Origin: Mycolicibacterium sphagni
GTDB lineage: Bacteria > Actinomycetota > Actinomycetes > Mycobacteriales > Mycobacteriaceae
Assembly (NCBI RefSeq): GCF_013337765.1
Contig: NZ_VBSB01000036.1
Location: forward strand, 62,001 to 126,000
Direction of reading: 5' to 3'
Length of the DNA: 64,000 nucleotides
Positions 43,510 to 52,529 of the stretch are shown in pieces. The position numbers and the translations under genes are program-made. How positions within the stretch are numbered: the stretch's first letter is position 1; each line of letters starts with the position of its first letter. The notes beneath the pieces were generated by a model, which had not been told where the DNA came from, ran no database searches, and saw nothing but the letters and a program-made list of their open reading frames with translations.

Positions 43510-44724
43510 TCACGCGACGACGCCCTGCTCACGCAGTCGGCCGATCTCGTTGTCGGACAAGCCCAATTCGGCCAGCAGCGCATCGGTGTGCTCACCGAGG
43601 CCCGGGACCGCGCCCATCGGCTGTTCGTAGCCGGAGATGATCGGCGGCGGCAGGATGGCCTCGATCGGCCCTGCGGTGGTCTGCACTGTCCGCCAGCGGT
43701 CGCGCTCCGACAGCTGGGGGTGCGCCAGTACGTCGCTGGGCAGATTGTAGCGGGCATTGCCGATGCCCGCGGTGTCGGCGGTCTTCTGGATGTGCGCGAG
43801 ATCGTGTTGGGCGCACCAGGTTTGGATGGCGTCGTTGAGGAGATCGCGATGGGCGCAGCGATCGGAGTTGGTGGCGAAGCGCGGATCGTCGGCCAGGTCG
43901 GGCCGCTCGATGATCTCGCGGGCCAGCCGTTGCCACTCCCGGTCATTGGTGGTGCCCAGCACCACCGTCTGATCGTCCGAGGTGTGGAAGGAACCGTACG
44001 GCGCGACCGCCGGTGAGTTCATCCCCAACGGCTGCTGGTCGATTCCGGAGTGCTGGGCGTACGTCAGCGGATAGCCCATCAGGTCCATCATGGTGTCGAA
44101 CAGGCTCACAGTAACGGCTGAGCCTCGACGCGTCCGTTTATCGCGGGAGATCAGCATTGCCATGATCGACAGTGCCGAGTAGAGCCCGGTGGAGATGTCG
44201 GCGATCGGCGGGCCGGGTTTGGCGGGCATGCCGGGATAGCCGGTCACCGCGCATGATCCGGATTCGGACTGCGCCAGCAGGTCGTAGGCGCGCTTGTTCG
44301 ACAGCGGCCCGCCGGCCCCGTATCCGTCGATCTCGACGGCGATCACGTCGGGATGCCGGTCGCGCAACTGGTCCGGTGAGATGCCGAGCCTGGCGGTGGA
44401 GCCCGGCGCGAGATTCGACACCAGCGCGTCGGCGCGGTCGAGCAGCCGATGCAGGATCTCGAGACCCTCGGCCGACTTGAGATCCAGCGCGATGGATTCC
44501 TTGTTGCGGTTGGCCCAAACAAAGTGCGCGGCAAGGCCACCCGGACCGTTGACGACGTCGTCGTAGTGTCGGGCGAAATCTCCGCCGGCCGGGTTCTCGA
44601 CCTTGATCACGCGGGCACCGAAGTCGGCCAGGACGCGCGAGCACATCGGCGCCGCCACCGCCTGCTCAAGGGCCACGACGGTGATACCGGCCAGCGGGGC
44701 TGCCGGTCCTTGCGCAGAAGTCAT
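43510..44724 (-). CDS. class III (CaiB/BaiF) acyl-CoA transferase
   Basis: 404 residues. Family features: Leu-Ala-Gly-Ile-Thr-Val-Val-Ala-Leu-Glu, Arg-Val-Ile-Lys-Val-Glu-Asn, Asn-Arg-Asn-Lys-Glu-Ser, and the probable catalytic Asp 148 in Lys-Arg-Ala-Tyr-Asp. One of three such transferases in the window (others at 14091 and 60498), each in a different operon, suggesting several acids are activated by CoA exchange. Confidence 0.9.
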   Translation of the reverse strand: MTSAQGPAAPLAGITVVALEQAVAAPMCSRVLADFGARVIKVENPAGGDFARHYDDVVNGPGGLAAHFVWANRNKESIALDLKSAEGLEILHRLLDRADALVSNLAPGSTARLGISPDQLRDRHPDVIAVEIDGYGAGGPLSNKRAYDLLAQSESGSCAVTGYPGMPAKPGPPIADISTGLYSALSIMAMLISRDKRTRRGSAVTVSLFDTMMDLMGYPLTYAQHSGIDQQPLGMNSPAVAPYGSFHTSDDQTVVLGTTNDREWQRLAREIIERPDLADDPRFATNSDRCAHRDLLNDAIQTWCAQHDLAHIQKTADTAGIGNARYNLPSDVLAHPQLSERDRWRTVQTTAGPIEAILPPPIISGYEQPMGAVPGLGEHTDALLAELGLSDNEIGRLREQGVVA

Positions 44725-44758
44725 CAGATCACCATACGGTCGGCGCAGACACTGGCCA

Positions 44759-45949
44759 CTAGTAGCTCTTGGGCAGGCCGAGAACGTTGGCGGCGAGGAA
44801 GTTGAGGATCATCTCCTGGCTGACAGGAGCGATCTTCATCAGGCGCGATTCGCGGAAGAACCGCGAGATGTTGTACTCCTCGGAGTAGCCCATGCCGCCG
44901 TGCGTCTGCAACGCGCGGTCGGCCGCCGCGAACCCGGCATCCGCGCAGAGGTATTTGGCCATATTGGCTTCTCGGCCGCAGGGCTTTCCGTTGTCGTAGA
45001 GCCAGGTCGCCTTGCGCAGGATCAGCTCGGCCGCGTCCAACCGCGCCAACGAATCCGCCAGTGGGAACTGGATGCCCTGGTTCATCCCGATCGGCCGGTC
45101 GAACACCACGCGCTCGTTGGCGTACTTCACCGCCCGGTCCAGGGCCACCCGCCCGATGCCCAACGCCTCGGCGGCGATCAGCATTCGCTCCGGGTTCAGC
45201 CCGTGCAGGATGTAGGAGAAGCCCTTGCCCTCTTCGCCGATGCGGTCGGCGACCGGGACCCGCAGATCGTCGATGAACACCTCGTTGGAACTGACGGCGT
45301 TGCGCCCCATCTTCTTGATGGGCCGGATATCGACGTGGTCGCGGTCGATGTCGGTGAGGAACAACGACAGGCCCTCCGTGGGCTTGCCCCCGCGCTTCTC
45401 CACGTCGTCGCGGGTCTCGGTCCGGGTCAGCAGCAGGATCTTCTCGGATTCCAGCGCCTTGGAGATCCACACCTTGCGGCCGTTGACGACGTAATGTTCG
45501 CCGTCCCGCTTGGCGAACGTCGTGATGCGCGAAGTATCAAGCCCAGCACCGGGTTCGGTAACACCGAAGCAGACGTGCAGGTCTCCGTTGACGATGCGCG
45601 GCAGCGTCGCGGCCTTCATCTCGTCGGAGCCGAACACCACCACCGGCTGCATCCCGAAGATCGACATGTGGATCGCGCTGGCGGCGTTCATCGCGCCACC
45701 GGAGCGGGCGACCTCCTCGGCCAGCAGCGTGGCCTCGGTGATGCCCAGCCCGTGGCCGCCGTACTCCTCCGGGATCGTCATCCCCAGCCAGCCGCCTTTG
45801 GCGATGGCGTCATAGAACTCTTGGGGGAACTCGTGCCCCTGGTCCTTTTCCATCCAGTACTGGTCATCGAAGCGTGATGCCAGCTCCCGCACCGACTTAC
45901 GGATCAGCTCCTGATCGTCGGTCAGCTCGAAGCTCATACCTGAAGACAC
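44759..45949 (-). CDS. acyl-CoA dehydrogenase (FadE type)
   Basis: 396 residues if begun at GTG 45949, seven bases after GAGGAG; ATG 45937 is an alternative and GTG 45955 is too close to the ribosome-binding site. Thr-Glu-Pro-Gly-Ala-Gly FAD loop, Arg-Val-Val-Phe-Asp-Arg-Pro-Ile-Gly, and Thr-His-Gly-Gly-Met-Gly-Tyr-Ser-Glu-Glu. The C-terminus has Ile-Ala-Pro-Val-Ser-Gln-Glu-Met in place of the usual Tyr-x-Gly-Thr, as in several actinobacterial FadEs. First gene of a four-gene beta-oxidation operon. Confidence 0.88.
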   Translation of the reverse strand: MSSGMSFELTDDQELIRKSVRELASRFDDQYWMEKDQGHEFPQEFYDAIAKGGWLGMTIPEEYGGHGLGITEATLLAEEVARSGGAMNAASAIHMSIFGMQPVVVFGSDEMKAATLPRIVNGDLHVCFGVTEPGAGLDTSRITTFAKRDGEHYVVNGRKVWISKALESEKILLLTRTETRDDVEKRGGKPTEGLSLFLTDIDRDHVDIRPIKKMGRNAVSSNEVFIDDLRVPVADRIGEEGKGFSYILHGLNPERMLIAAEALGIGRVALDRAVKYANERVVFDRPIGMNQGIQFPLADSLARLDAAELILRKATWLYDNGKPCGREANMAKYLCADAGFAAADRALQTHGGMGYSEEYNISRFFRESRLMKIAPVSQEMILNFLAANVLGLPKSY

Positions 45950-45960
45950 ACCCACACTCC

Positions 45961-45973
45961 TCTACTCAGTAGA
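45961..45973. promoter_or_regulatory. short palindrome upstream of the FadE/CoA-transferase operon
   Basis: TCTACT-C-AGTAGA, perfect 6-base arms overlapping the region just upstream of the ribosome-binding site. It resembles the inner part of the second TetR-gene site (GAGAGTAGTACTCTA) but does not fit the consensus well. Confidence 0.3.
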
Positions 45974-46042
45974 TGGCACACAGCGCAGCGCGCCGGTGCG
46001 ATCAACATTCAGCGCACCGGCGCCTGTCGCCGGGCGGACTCG

Positions 46043-47338
46043 TCAGTCCGTGTTGCCGCTCAGCTCCTTGGCACTCGCCGCGAAATCAGCGAAGTTGGCG
46101 CCGGTCTTCTCCTTCTTCGACAGCGCCTGGATGGACACATCGTGTCCTTCGGCGGACTTGCGCAACGCGCCAATCGTGGCCTGCTCCTTGGAGATATGCG
46201 TGAACGGGTCCCAGTGGTACCAGCGCATCGCATTCTCGTAGGTCATCTTGTTGATCTCGGCGTCAGGCACGTTGTTCTCTTTGAGTACCTGGTCGAGTTG
46301 CTCGGGGGCGCCCGGCCACATCGAGTCGCTGTGCGGGTAGTCGGCTTCCCAGCAGATGTTGTCGACACCAATCTGCTCACGCAGCTTCACCCCGACCGGA
46401 TCAGCGATGAAGCAGGTCAGGAAGTGATCCCGGAACACCTCGGAGGGCAGCTTGCCGCCGAAGTCCTGGCCCGTCCACGTCGAATGCATCTCGTAGGTCC
46501 GATCGGCGCGCTCCAGGAAATACGGAATCCAGCCGGTGCCACCCTCACTCAGGGCGATCTTCAGATCGGGATACTCCTTGATCGGCCGCGACCACAACAG
46601 ATCTGCCGCGGCCTGCACGATGTTCATCGGCTGCAGCGTGATCATCACGTCCATCGGCGCATCCGGTGCGGTGATCGCCAGCCGGCCCGACGATCCGATG
46701 TGCACGTTGAGCACGGTGTCGGTGTCCACCAACGCATCCCACATCGGCTTCCAGTAGTCGAAGTCATGGAAACTCGGGTAACCCATCGCCGCCGGATTCT
46801 CACTGAACGTCAGCGAATGCACCCCCCGTGCGGCGTTACGCCGGATCTCGGCCGCACAGGCGACCGGATCCCAGATCACCGGAAGCGTCATCGGAATGAA
46901 CCGGGCCGGGTAAGCACCGCACCACTCCTCCACGTGCCAGTCGTTGTAGGCCTGCACCAGCGCCAGGGAGAAGTCCGCATCCTCGGTCGCGAACAGCCGG
47001 CCCGCGAAGCCGGGGAAGGACGGGAAACACATCGACCCGAGGATGCCCCCGGCGTTCATGTCCTTGACCCGCTCGTCGACGTCGTAACAGCCGGGCCGGA
47101 TCTCATCAAGACCCTGCGGCTCCAGGCCGTACTCCTCCTTGGGCCGGCCCGCCACCGCGTTGAGCGCGACGTTGGGGATCACGATGTCGCGGAACCGCCA
47201 CATATCCGAGCCATCCGGGTTGTGGACCAGCCGGGGTGCGTCATCGACGTACTTTTGCGGCAGATGGTTCTTGAACATATCGGGCGGCTCAACGATGTGG
47301 TCGTCGACACTGATCAGGATCATGTCCTCTTTGCGCAT
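46043..47338 (-). CDS. amidohydrolase-2 (COG2159) protein, third copy
   Basis: 431 residues. Begins Ile-Ser-Val-Asp-Asp-His-Ile-Val-Glu-Pro-Pro, then Asn-Val-His-Ile-Gly-Ser-Ser-Gly, Ser-Glu-Gly-Gly-Thr-Gly-Trp-Ile-Pro-Tyr, and Trp-Glu-Ala-Asp-Tyr-Pro-His-Ser-Asp near the end, all typical of this metal-dependent family of decarboxylases and hydrolases. A Lys/Ala-rich tail of about 50 residues is extra. Single-gene unit, divergent from the Rieske oxygenase operon, with an operator-like site in front. Confidence 0.87.
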   Translation of the reverse strand: MRKEDMILISVDDHIVEPPDMFKNHLPQKYVDDAPRLVHNPDGSDMWRFRDIVIPNVALNAVAGRPKEEYGLEPQGLDEIRPGCYDVDERVKDMNAGGILGSMCFPSFPGFAGRLFATEDADFSLALVQAYNDWHVEEWCGAYPARFIPMTLPVIWDPVACAAEIRRNAARGVHSLTFSENPAAMGYPSFHDFDYWKPMWDALVDTDTVLNVHIGSSGRLAITAPDAPMDVMITLQPMNIVQAAADLLWSRPIKEYPDLKIALSEGGTGWIPYFLERADRTYEMHSTWTGQDFGGKLPSEVFRDHFLTCFIADPVGVKLREQIGVDNICWEADYPHSDSMWPGAPEQLDQVLKENNVPDAEINKMTYENAMRWYHWDPFTHISKEQATIGALRKSAEGHDVSIQALSKKEKTGANFADFAASAKELSGNTD

Positions 47339-47368
47339 GGCAGTTCCTTCCGTGGCGGCCCTCTTAGT

Positions 47369-47383
47369 GAAAACTAGCTTCTC
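47369..47383. promoter_or_regulatory. candidate operator of the amidohydrolase gene at 46043
   Basis: GAAAACTAGCTTCTC fits GAGAANNNNNTTCTC with one mismatch; 31 bases upstream of the ATG. A GAGAAT half-site follows at 47391. Confidence 0.5.
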
Positions 47384-47538
47384 ATTCCGCGAGAATCAAC
47401 ATCCGGTAATCGCCTTACCGGCGGCTGGCGGCCGTAGGCTGACCCCCTGACACGCCCGCCCGACCTCGGATTTTCCGCCCTGCTCACATGCGGGGATTGA
47501 CCTTCCGGCAAGATCATGGAAATCTGTTATCCGGATAT

Positions 47539-47553
47539 GAGAATGTGATTCTC
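47539..47553. promoter_or_regulatory. candidate operator of the Rieske oxygenase operon
   Basis: GAGAATGTGATTCTC, exact match to GAGAANNNNNTTCTC with 6-base arms GAGAAT/ATTCTC, 22 bases upstream of the ATG at 47575. Confidence 0.65.
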
Positions 47554-47574
47554 CACCTTGAGAGGGGGTTACCG

Positions 47575-48105
47575 ATGCGTCTGACGCCGCTACCTGCGGA
47601 ACAGTGGGACGACGAGGTGCAGTACGCCCTGAAGGGCATGCTGCCTCGTGACCGGCAGAACCCCGAGGGTGCCGGGACAGCGCTGTCCACCCTTGTGCGG
47701 CATCCCGACCTCACCAAGGCCTACCTCGCCTTCAACGTCTACCTGTTGTTCCGCTCCACGCTTCCAGCCCGGCTGCGGGAGGTCGCGGTGCTGCGCGTCG
47801 CGCATCGTCGCGCCTGCGCGTACGAGTGGGAACACCACGTCGAGATGGCCAAGGCGGAGGGCCTGACCGACGCCGACGTCGAGGCGATCCGGCGCGGCGA
47901 GGCCAATGACGAGCTCGACAGGCTGGTGGTCAAAGCCACCGACGAGCTCGAGGACACATCGAATCTCACCGACGAAACCTGGGCCGCGCTCGGCGAACAC
48001 CTCAACGATCGTCAGCGCATGGATTTCGTCTTCACCGTCGGCAGCTACGGCATGTTGGCCATGGCGTTCAACACTTTTGGCGTACAGCTCGAGAACGAAA
48101 GGTAA
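47575..48105 (+). CDS. carboxymuconolactone decarboxylase/AhpD-family protein
   Basis: 176 residues, ATG after GAGAGGGGG. The helical core Leu-Arg-Glu-Val-Ala-Val-Leu-Arg-Val-Ala-x5-Cys-Ala-Tyr-Glu-Trp-Glu-His-His is typical of this superfamily. Only one Cys is present, so no AhpD-type redox Cys pair. Members with this pattern often accompany ring-degrading oxygenases; the reaction here is unknown. Confidence 0.87.
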   Translation: MRLTPLPAEQWDDEVQYALKGMLPRDRQNPEGAGTALSTLVRHPDLTKAYLAFNVYLLFRSTLPARLREVAVLRVAHRRACAYEWEHHVEMAKAEGLTDADVEAIRRGEANDELDRLVVKATDELEDTSNLTDETWAALGEHLNDRQRMDFVFTVGSYGMLAMAFNTFGVQLENER

Positions 48106-48109
48106 GTAC

Positions 48110-49441
48110 GTGGCATTTTTCAAGAAGCCGGATGCCGGCAGCTGGACCGAGAACTGGCCCGAGCTGGGCACCGGCCCGGTTAACTACGAGGATTCAATCG
48201 ATCCCGAGCACTGGAAGCTGGAGCAGCAGGCCATCTTCCGAAAGACCTGGCTGCAAATGGGCCGCGTGGAGCTGATCCCCAAGAAGGGCAACTACGTCAC
48301 CCGCGAGCTGCCGTCGGTCGGCCCGGGCACGTCAATCATCATCGTCAACGATGGCGACCAGGTCCGTGCCTTCTACAACCTGTGCCGCCATCGCGGCAAC
48401 AAACTGGTGTGGAACGACTACCCCGGCGAAGAGGTTTCCGGCAGCTGCCGACAATTCGTCTGCAAGTACCACGCCTGGCGTTACTCATTGGAGGGCGACC
48501 TGACCTTCATCCAGCAGGAGCAGGAGTTCTTCGACGTCGACAAGGCCGACTACCCGCTCAAGCCGGTGCGCTGTGAGGTGTGGGAGGGCTTCATCTTCGT
48601 CAACTTCGACGACGACGCGGTCCCGCTCGAGGAATATCTGGGCGAGTTCGGCCAGGGCCTGAAGGGCTATCCCTTCCACGAGATGACCGAGCACTACAGC
48701 TACCGCGCGACGGTCGGGTCCAACTGGAAGCTGTTCATCGACGCGTTCGTCGAGTTCTATCACGCGCCGATCCTGCACATGAAGCAGGCGGAGAAGGAGG
48801 AAGCCGAGAAACTCGCCAAGTTCGGCTTCGAGGCGCTGCACTACGACATCAAGGGCGACCACTCGATGATCTCGTCCTGGGGTGGCATGAGTCCGCCCAA
48901 GGACCTGAAGATGGTCAAGCCCATCGAGCGGATTCTGCACAGCGGCCTGTTCGGGCCCTGGGATCGCCCTGACATCAAGGGCATCCTGCCCGACGAGTTG
49001 CCACCCGCGATCAACCCCGGCCGGCACTCGACGTGGGGCCAGGACTCGTTCGAGTTCTTCCCGAACTTCACGTTGCTGTTCTGGGCGCCGGGCTGGTACC
49101 TGACCTACAACTACTGGCCGACCGGTGTGGACTCCCATATCTTCGAGGCCGACCTGTATTTCGTGCCGCCGAAAAACCTGCGCGAACGGCTCTCCCAGGA
49201 ACTGGCCGCGGTGACCTTCAAGGAGTACGCGTTCCAGGACGCCAACACGCTGGAAGCCACCCAGACTCAGATCGGCACCCGCGCCGTACTCGACTTCCCG
49301 CTGTGCGACCAGGAAATCCTGTTGCGCCACCTGCACCACACCGCGCACAAGTACGTGGACAGGTACAAAGAATCCTTGGCCAATGGAAACGGGAACGGGG
49401 CGGCTGCCGCCAAGCTGACGAAGGAAGACGCAAATGTCTAA
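48110..49441 (+). CDS. Rieske ring-hydroxylating oxygenase, alpha subunit
   Basis: 443 residues from GTG 48110, four bases after the previous stop, with AAAGG upstream. Rieske domain: Cys 92-x-His 94 and Cys 118-x2-His 121. Catalytic domain: Glu-Phe-Tyr-His 218-x4-His 223 for the mononuclear iron. No beta subunit gene follows, so it is probably an alpha-only enzyme, as for the KshA group. Electron donors could be the 2Fe-2S ferredoxin at 60238 or the Rieske protein at 29991; no dedicated reductase is adjacent. Confidence 0.92.
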   Translation: MAFFKKPDAGSWTENWPELGTGPVNYEDSIDPEHWKLEQQAIFRKTWLQMGRVELIPKKGNYVTRELPSVGPGTSIIIVNDGDQVRAFYNLCRHRGNKLVWNDYPGEEVSGSCRQFVCKYHAWRYSLEGDLTFIQQEQEFFDVDKADYPLKPVRCEVWEGFIFVNFDDDAVPLEEYLGEFGQGLKGYPFHEMTEHYSYRATVGSNWKLFIDAFVEFYHAPILHMKQAEKEEAEKLAKFGFEALHYDIKGDHSMISSWGGMSPPKDLKMVKPIERILHSGLFGPWDRPDIKGILPDELPPAINPGRHSTWGQDSFEFFPNFTLLFWAPGWYLTYNYWPTGVDSHIFEADLYFVPPKNLRERLSQELAAVTFKEYAFQDANTLEATQTQIGTRAVLDFPLCDQEILLRHLHHTAHKYVDRYKESLANGNGNGAAAAKLTKEDANV

Positions 49442-49763
49442 GCTGCCAGAGGAATTCGCCGACCTGGAGCGCTTCAGCGACTGGTGCCTGCCCACCGAGG
49501 AAGAGCGCTACCAGAAGCGGCTGAGCTCATCGATGGCCGAGATGCAGGAGCTGTATGACGCCGGCCTGGAGCGGCTGGAAGACATCATGGTCTACGTTGA
49601 CGCCCGCTTCCCACTCAAAGGCATGCCGGAGGACGCCAAGGCTCTGGTACACCTAGGACAATCGATCGTCCAGGTGAGCTTTCCGATCGAGGTGTGGAAG
49701 CAGCCCCGCGTGCTCGACAGCGGCGCGGCCTATATCGAACTGATCAAGGAGCCGGTGGTCTGA
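49434..49763 (+). CDS. small protein of unknown function coupled to the Rieske oxygenase
   Basis: 109 residues; ATG lies inside the end of the oxygenase gene (8-base overlap). Acidic, mostly helical, with Arg-Phe-Ser-Asp-Trp-Cys-Leu-Pro-Thr-Glu-Glu-Glu-Arg near the start. No recognised domain. The tight coupling and size suggest a subunit or chaperone of the oxygenase; this is inference. Confidence 0.78.
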   Translation: MSKLPEEFADLERFSDWCLPTEEERYQKRLSSSMAEMQELYDAGLERLEDIMVYVDARFPLKGMPEDAKALVHLGQSIVQVSFPIEVWKQPRVLDSGAAYIELIKEPVV

Positions 49764-49765
49764 GC

Positions 49766-50995
49766 GTGCTGACCCTGAAGGCTGCCGGTTACGTCGACGT
49801 CGACGCGGGCGAGATCGTCCGCCCCGGCATCGTGAAGGTCGACGGCGACCGGATCGTTTCGGTAGGAGGGGACGTCGAGGAGAGCTCCGATGTCATAGAC
49901 CTGGGCGACTCGATCCTGTTGCCCGGCCTGATGGACATGGAGGTCAACCTCCTGATGGGTGGCCGGGGTGAAAACCCCGGCCTTTCCCAGGTTCAGGACG
50001 ATCCACCGACCCGGGTGCTGCGGGCGGTCGGCAATGCCCGGCGCACCCTGCGTGCCGGCTTCACCACAGTGCGCAACCTCGGACTGTTCGTGAAGACCGG
50101 CGGCTACCTGCTCGACGTCGCGCTGGGCAAGGCCATCGATGCCGGCTGGATCGAAGGCCCGCGCATCGTGCCGGCCGGCCATGCCATCACCCCGACCGGC
50201 GGCCACCTCGACCCGACGATGTTCGCCGCGTTCATGCCCGGCGCCCTCGAGCTGACGGTCGAGGAGGGCATCGCCAACGGCGTCGACGAGATCCGCAAGG
50301 CCGTACGGTACCAGATCAAGCACGGCGCGCAACTGATCAAGGTGTGCGTCTCCGGCGGCGTCATGTCGCTGACCGGTGAGGCTGGCGCACAACACTATTC
50401 GGATGAAGAACTGCGCGCCATCGTTGACGAGGCGCACCGGCGCGGGCTTCGCGTGGCCGCGCACACTCACGGAGCCGAGGCCGTCAAGCACGCGGTGGCG
50501 TGCGGGATCGATTGCATCGAGCACGGTTTCCTGATGGACGACGAAGCGATCCAGATGCTGGTCGACAACGACCGGTTCCTGGTGACCACTCGCCGCCTGG
50601 CCCAGGCAATGGACGTCTCGCACGCGCCGAAGGCGTTGCAGGACAAGGCAGCCGTGATGTTCCCGAAGGCGCAGACGTCGATCAAGGCAGCGTACGAGGC
50701 CGGGGTCAAGATCGCCGTCGGCACCGACGCACCCGCCATCCCACACGGCAGGAATGCCGACGAGTTGGTCACCCTGGTGGAGTGGGGCATGCCACCTGCT
50801 GCGGTGCTGCGGGCCGCGACCGTGGTCGCCGCCGAGCTGATCGACGTCACCGACCGGGGCCGGATCGCCGAGGGTCTGCTCGCCGATATCATCGCCGTGC
50901 CCGGTGATCCACTGCAGGACATCAGCGTTACACAACAGGTCAACTTTGTAATGAAAGCGGGTAAGGTCTTCAAGAATGACACCATCACGAACTGA
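49766..50995 (+). CDS. amidohydrolase-superfamily protein lacking the N-terminal His-x-His
   Basis: 409 residues from GTG 49766, two bases after the previous stop. Imidazolonepropionase/prolidase-like barrel: Leu-Leu-Pro-Gly-Leu-Met-Asp, Lys-Val-Cys-Val-Ser-Gly-Gly (Lys ligand position), Ala-His-Thr-His-Gly, Glu-His-Gly, and Val-Gly-Thr-Asp-Ala-Pro. The first metal motif, normally His-x-His after Leu-Pro-Gly-x-x-Asp, reads Glu 59-Val-Asn 61, so only one metal or an altered site is expected. Substrate unknown. Confidence 0.83.
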   Translation: MLTLKAAGYVDVDAGEIVRPGIVKVDGDRIVSVGGDVEESSDVIDLGDSILLPGLMDMEVNLLMGGRGENPGLSQVQDDPPTRVLRAVGNARRTLRAGFTTVRNLGLFVKTGGYLLDVALGKAIDAGWIEGPRIVPAGHAITPTGGHLDPTMFAAFMPGALELTVEEGIANGVDEIRKAVRYQIKHGAQLIKVCVSGGVMSLTGEAGAQHYSDEELRAIVDEAHRRGLRVAAHTHGAEAVKHAVACGIDCIEHGFLMDDEAIQMLVDNDRFLVTTRRLAQAMDVSHAPKALQDKAAVMFPKAQTSIKAAYEAGVKIAVGTDAPAIPHGRNADELVTLVEWGMPPAAVLRAATVVAAELIDVTDRGRIAEGLLADIIAVPGDPLQDISVTQQVNFVMKAGKVFKNDTITN

Positions 50996-51407
50996 GGATC
51001 TGGTCGAGATCCAGCAGCTGCTCGCGAAGTACGCCGTCACCATCACCCAGGGCGATATCGACGGCCTGATTTCGGTGTTCACCCCGGACGGCACCTACAG
51101 CGCGTTCGGGTCGACGTACACACTGTCGCGGTTCCCGGAATTGGTCGACGCCGCCCCGAAGGGCCTATTCATGACCGGCACCTCGCTTGTCGACCTGACC
51201 GAAGGTGCGGACATCGCAACCGGCACCCAGCCGTTGTGCTTCATCGAGCACTCGGCCCACGACATGCGCATCGGCTACTACAAGGACAACTACGTGCGCA
51301 CCGCCGACGGCTGGCGCCTGAAGACCAGGGCCATGACCTTCATCCGTCGCAGCGGTGTGCACGATTCCGGTCGCCCGCATGCGATCGGCAGGCCAGAAGC
51401 GGGATGA
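50976..51407 (+). CDS. SnoaL/NTF2-like protein
   Basis: 143 residues, overlapping the amidohydrolase gene by 20 bases. Cone-shaped NTF2 fold pattern: Ile-Gln-Gln-Leu-Leu-Ala-Lys-Tyr-Ala, Gly-Asp-Ile-Asp-Gly-Leu-x-x-Val-Phe-x-Pro-Asp-Gly, and Tyr-x-Asp-x-Tyr-Val-Arg-Thr-Ala-Asp-Gly-Trp-Arg-Leu. This fold includes steroid delta-isomerases, dehydratases and cyclases. It may isomerise or dehydrate an intermediate here. Confidence 0.85.
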   Translation: MTPSRTEDLVEIQQLLAKYAVTITQGDIDGLISVFTPDGTYSAFGSTYTLSRFPELVDAAPKGLFMTGTSLVDLTEGADIATGTQPLCFIEHSAHDMRIGYYKDNYVRTADGWRLKTRAMTFIRRSGVHDSGRPHAIGRPEAG

Positions 51408-52528
51408 CGGACGACCTGCACGACCCGGCCGCATTTCGCACCGCACTTCGGGCCTGGCTCGCCGAGAATGACCTGACACCACCCGACGATCATTCGCTGG
51501 CCGGCCACATGCGGCAGTTCGCGCGTGTCATGCGCGCGCTGTACGACGCCGGCTGGGGCCGCTACGGCTGGCCCGAGCACGCGGGCGGCCTGGGCGGCCC
51601 AGATATGTTGCGGGCCATCGTCGGTGAAGAGATCGTCGGGCGGCGGCTGGCCGAACCCGGCCCGTACTCGATGATCGAAGTGCTGGCACCGACGATGATC
51701 GACTACGCCACACCGGAATTGGCCGCCGAGATGCTGCCGAAGATGCTGTCGGGCGAAGAGCAGTGGTGCCAAGGGTTTTCCGAGCCGGGCTCGGGTAGTG
51801 ACCTGGCGTCGCTGACCACGCGCGCGGTCCAGCAGGGCGATCAGTGGATCGTGAACGGCCAGAAGGTGTGGACCAGCTTCGCGCAGTTCTCACACCGCTG
51901 CATCCTGCTGACCCGCACCGGCGATGCGGACACCCCCAACCATCAGGCGATCACCGCGTTCTTCGTCGACCTCGACACGCCGGGCATCACGATCCGGCCG
52001 TTGCACACCATGCACGGTGTCGACGAGTTCTGCGAGGTGTACTTCGACAATGTCGCCATCGACGCCAGCCGGATGCTCGGCGCGCCCGGCGACGGCTGGC
52101 GGTTGGCGATGGATCTGCTGCCCTACGAGCGTTCGACATGTTTCTGGCAGCGAATCGCCTACCTGTACTCGCGATTCGACGCACTCATCGGTGAAGTCTC
52201 GGCCCAGGGCGAGCCCATCGACTCCGATATGGGCGAGGTTTTTCTCGCGCTGCACACGCTGCGCTGCCGATCCAGGGCGACGCAGCACCGACTGGGCGAC
52301 GGGCAGAAGTTGGGTCCGGACACCTCGATCGACAAGGTGCTGCTGGCCGGTGCCGAACAGCGGCTCTACGACACCGTGCTCGATCTGCTGCCCGGCAGCA
52401 TCGAGCTCGACGACAGCGAGTGGCGCACCGAGTACCTGTACTCGCGCGCGGCGACCATCTACGGCGGCACCGCGGAAGTGCAGCGCAACATCATCGCCCG
52501 CCGGCTGCTCGATCTTGGGAAGGAGTGA
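51404..52528 (+). CDS. acyl-CoA dehydrogenase, larger subunit of a FadE pair
   Basis: 374 residues from ATG 51404 (ATGA overlap). Ser-Glu-Pro-Gly-Ser-Gly-Ser-Asp FAD loop, Trp-Thr-Ser-Phe-Ala-Gln-Phe, and C-terminal Tyr-Gly-Gly-Thr-Ala-Glu-Val-Gln-Arg-Asn. One base separates it from its shorter partner. Second of three FadE pairs in the window. Confidence 0.9.
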   Translation: MTDDLHDPAAFRTALRAWLAENDLTPPDDHSLAGHMRQFARVMRALYDAGWGRYGWPEHAGGLGGPDMLRAIVGEEIVGRRLAEPGPYSMIEVLAPTMIDYATPELAAEMLPKMLSGEEQWCQGFSEPGSGSDLASLTTRAVQQGDQWIVNGQKVWTSFAQFSHRCILLTRTGDADTPNHQAITAFFVDLDTPGITIRPLHTMHGVDEFCEVYFDNVAIDASRMLGAPGDGWRLAMDLLPYERSTCFWQRIAYLYSRFDALIGEVSAQGEPIDSDMGEVFLALHTLRCRSRATQHRLGDGQKLGPDTSIDKVLLAGAEQRLYDTVLDLLPGSIELDDSEWRTEYLYSRAATIYGGTAEVQRNIIARRLLDLGKE

Positions 52529-52529
52529 G

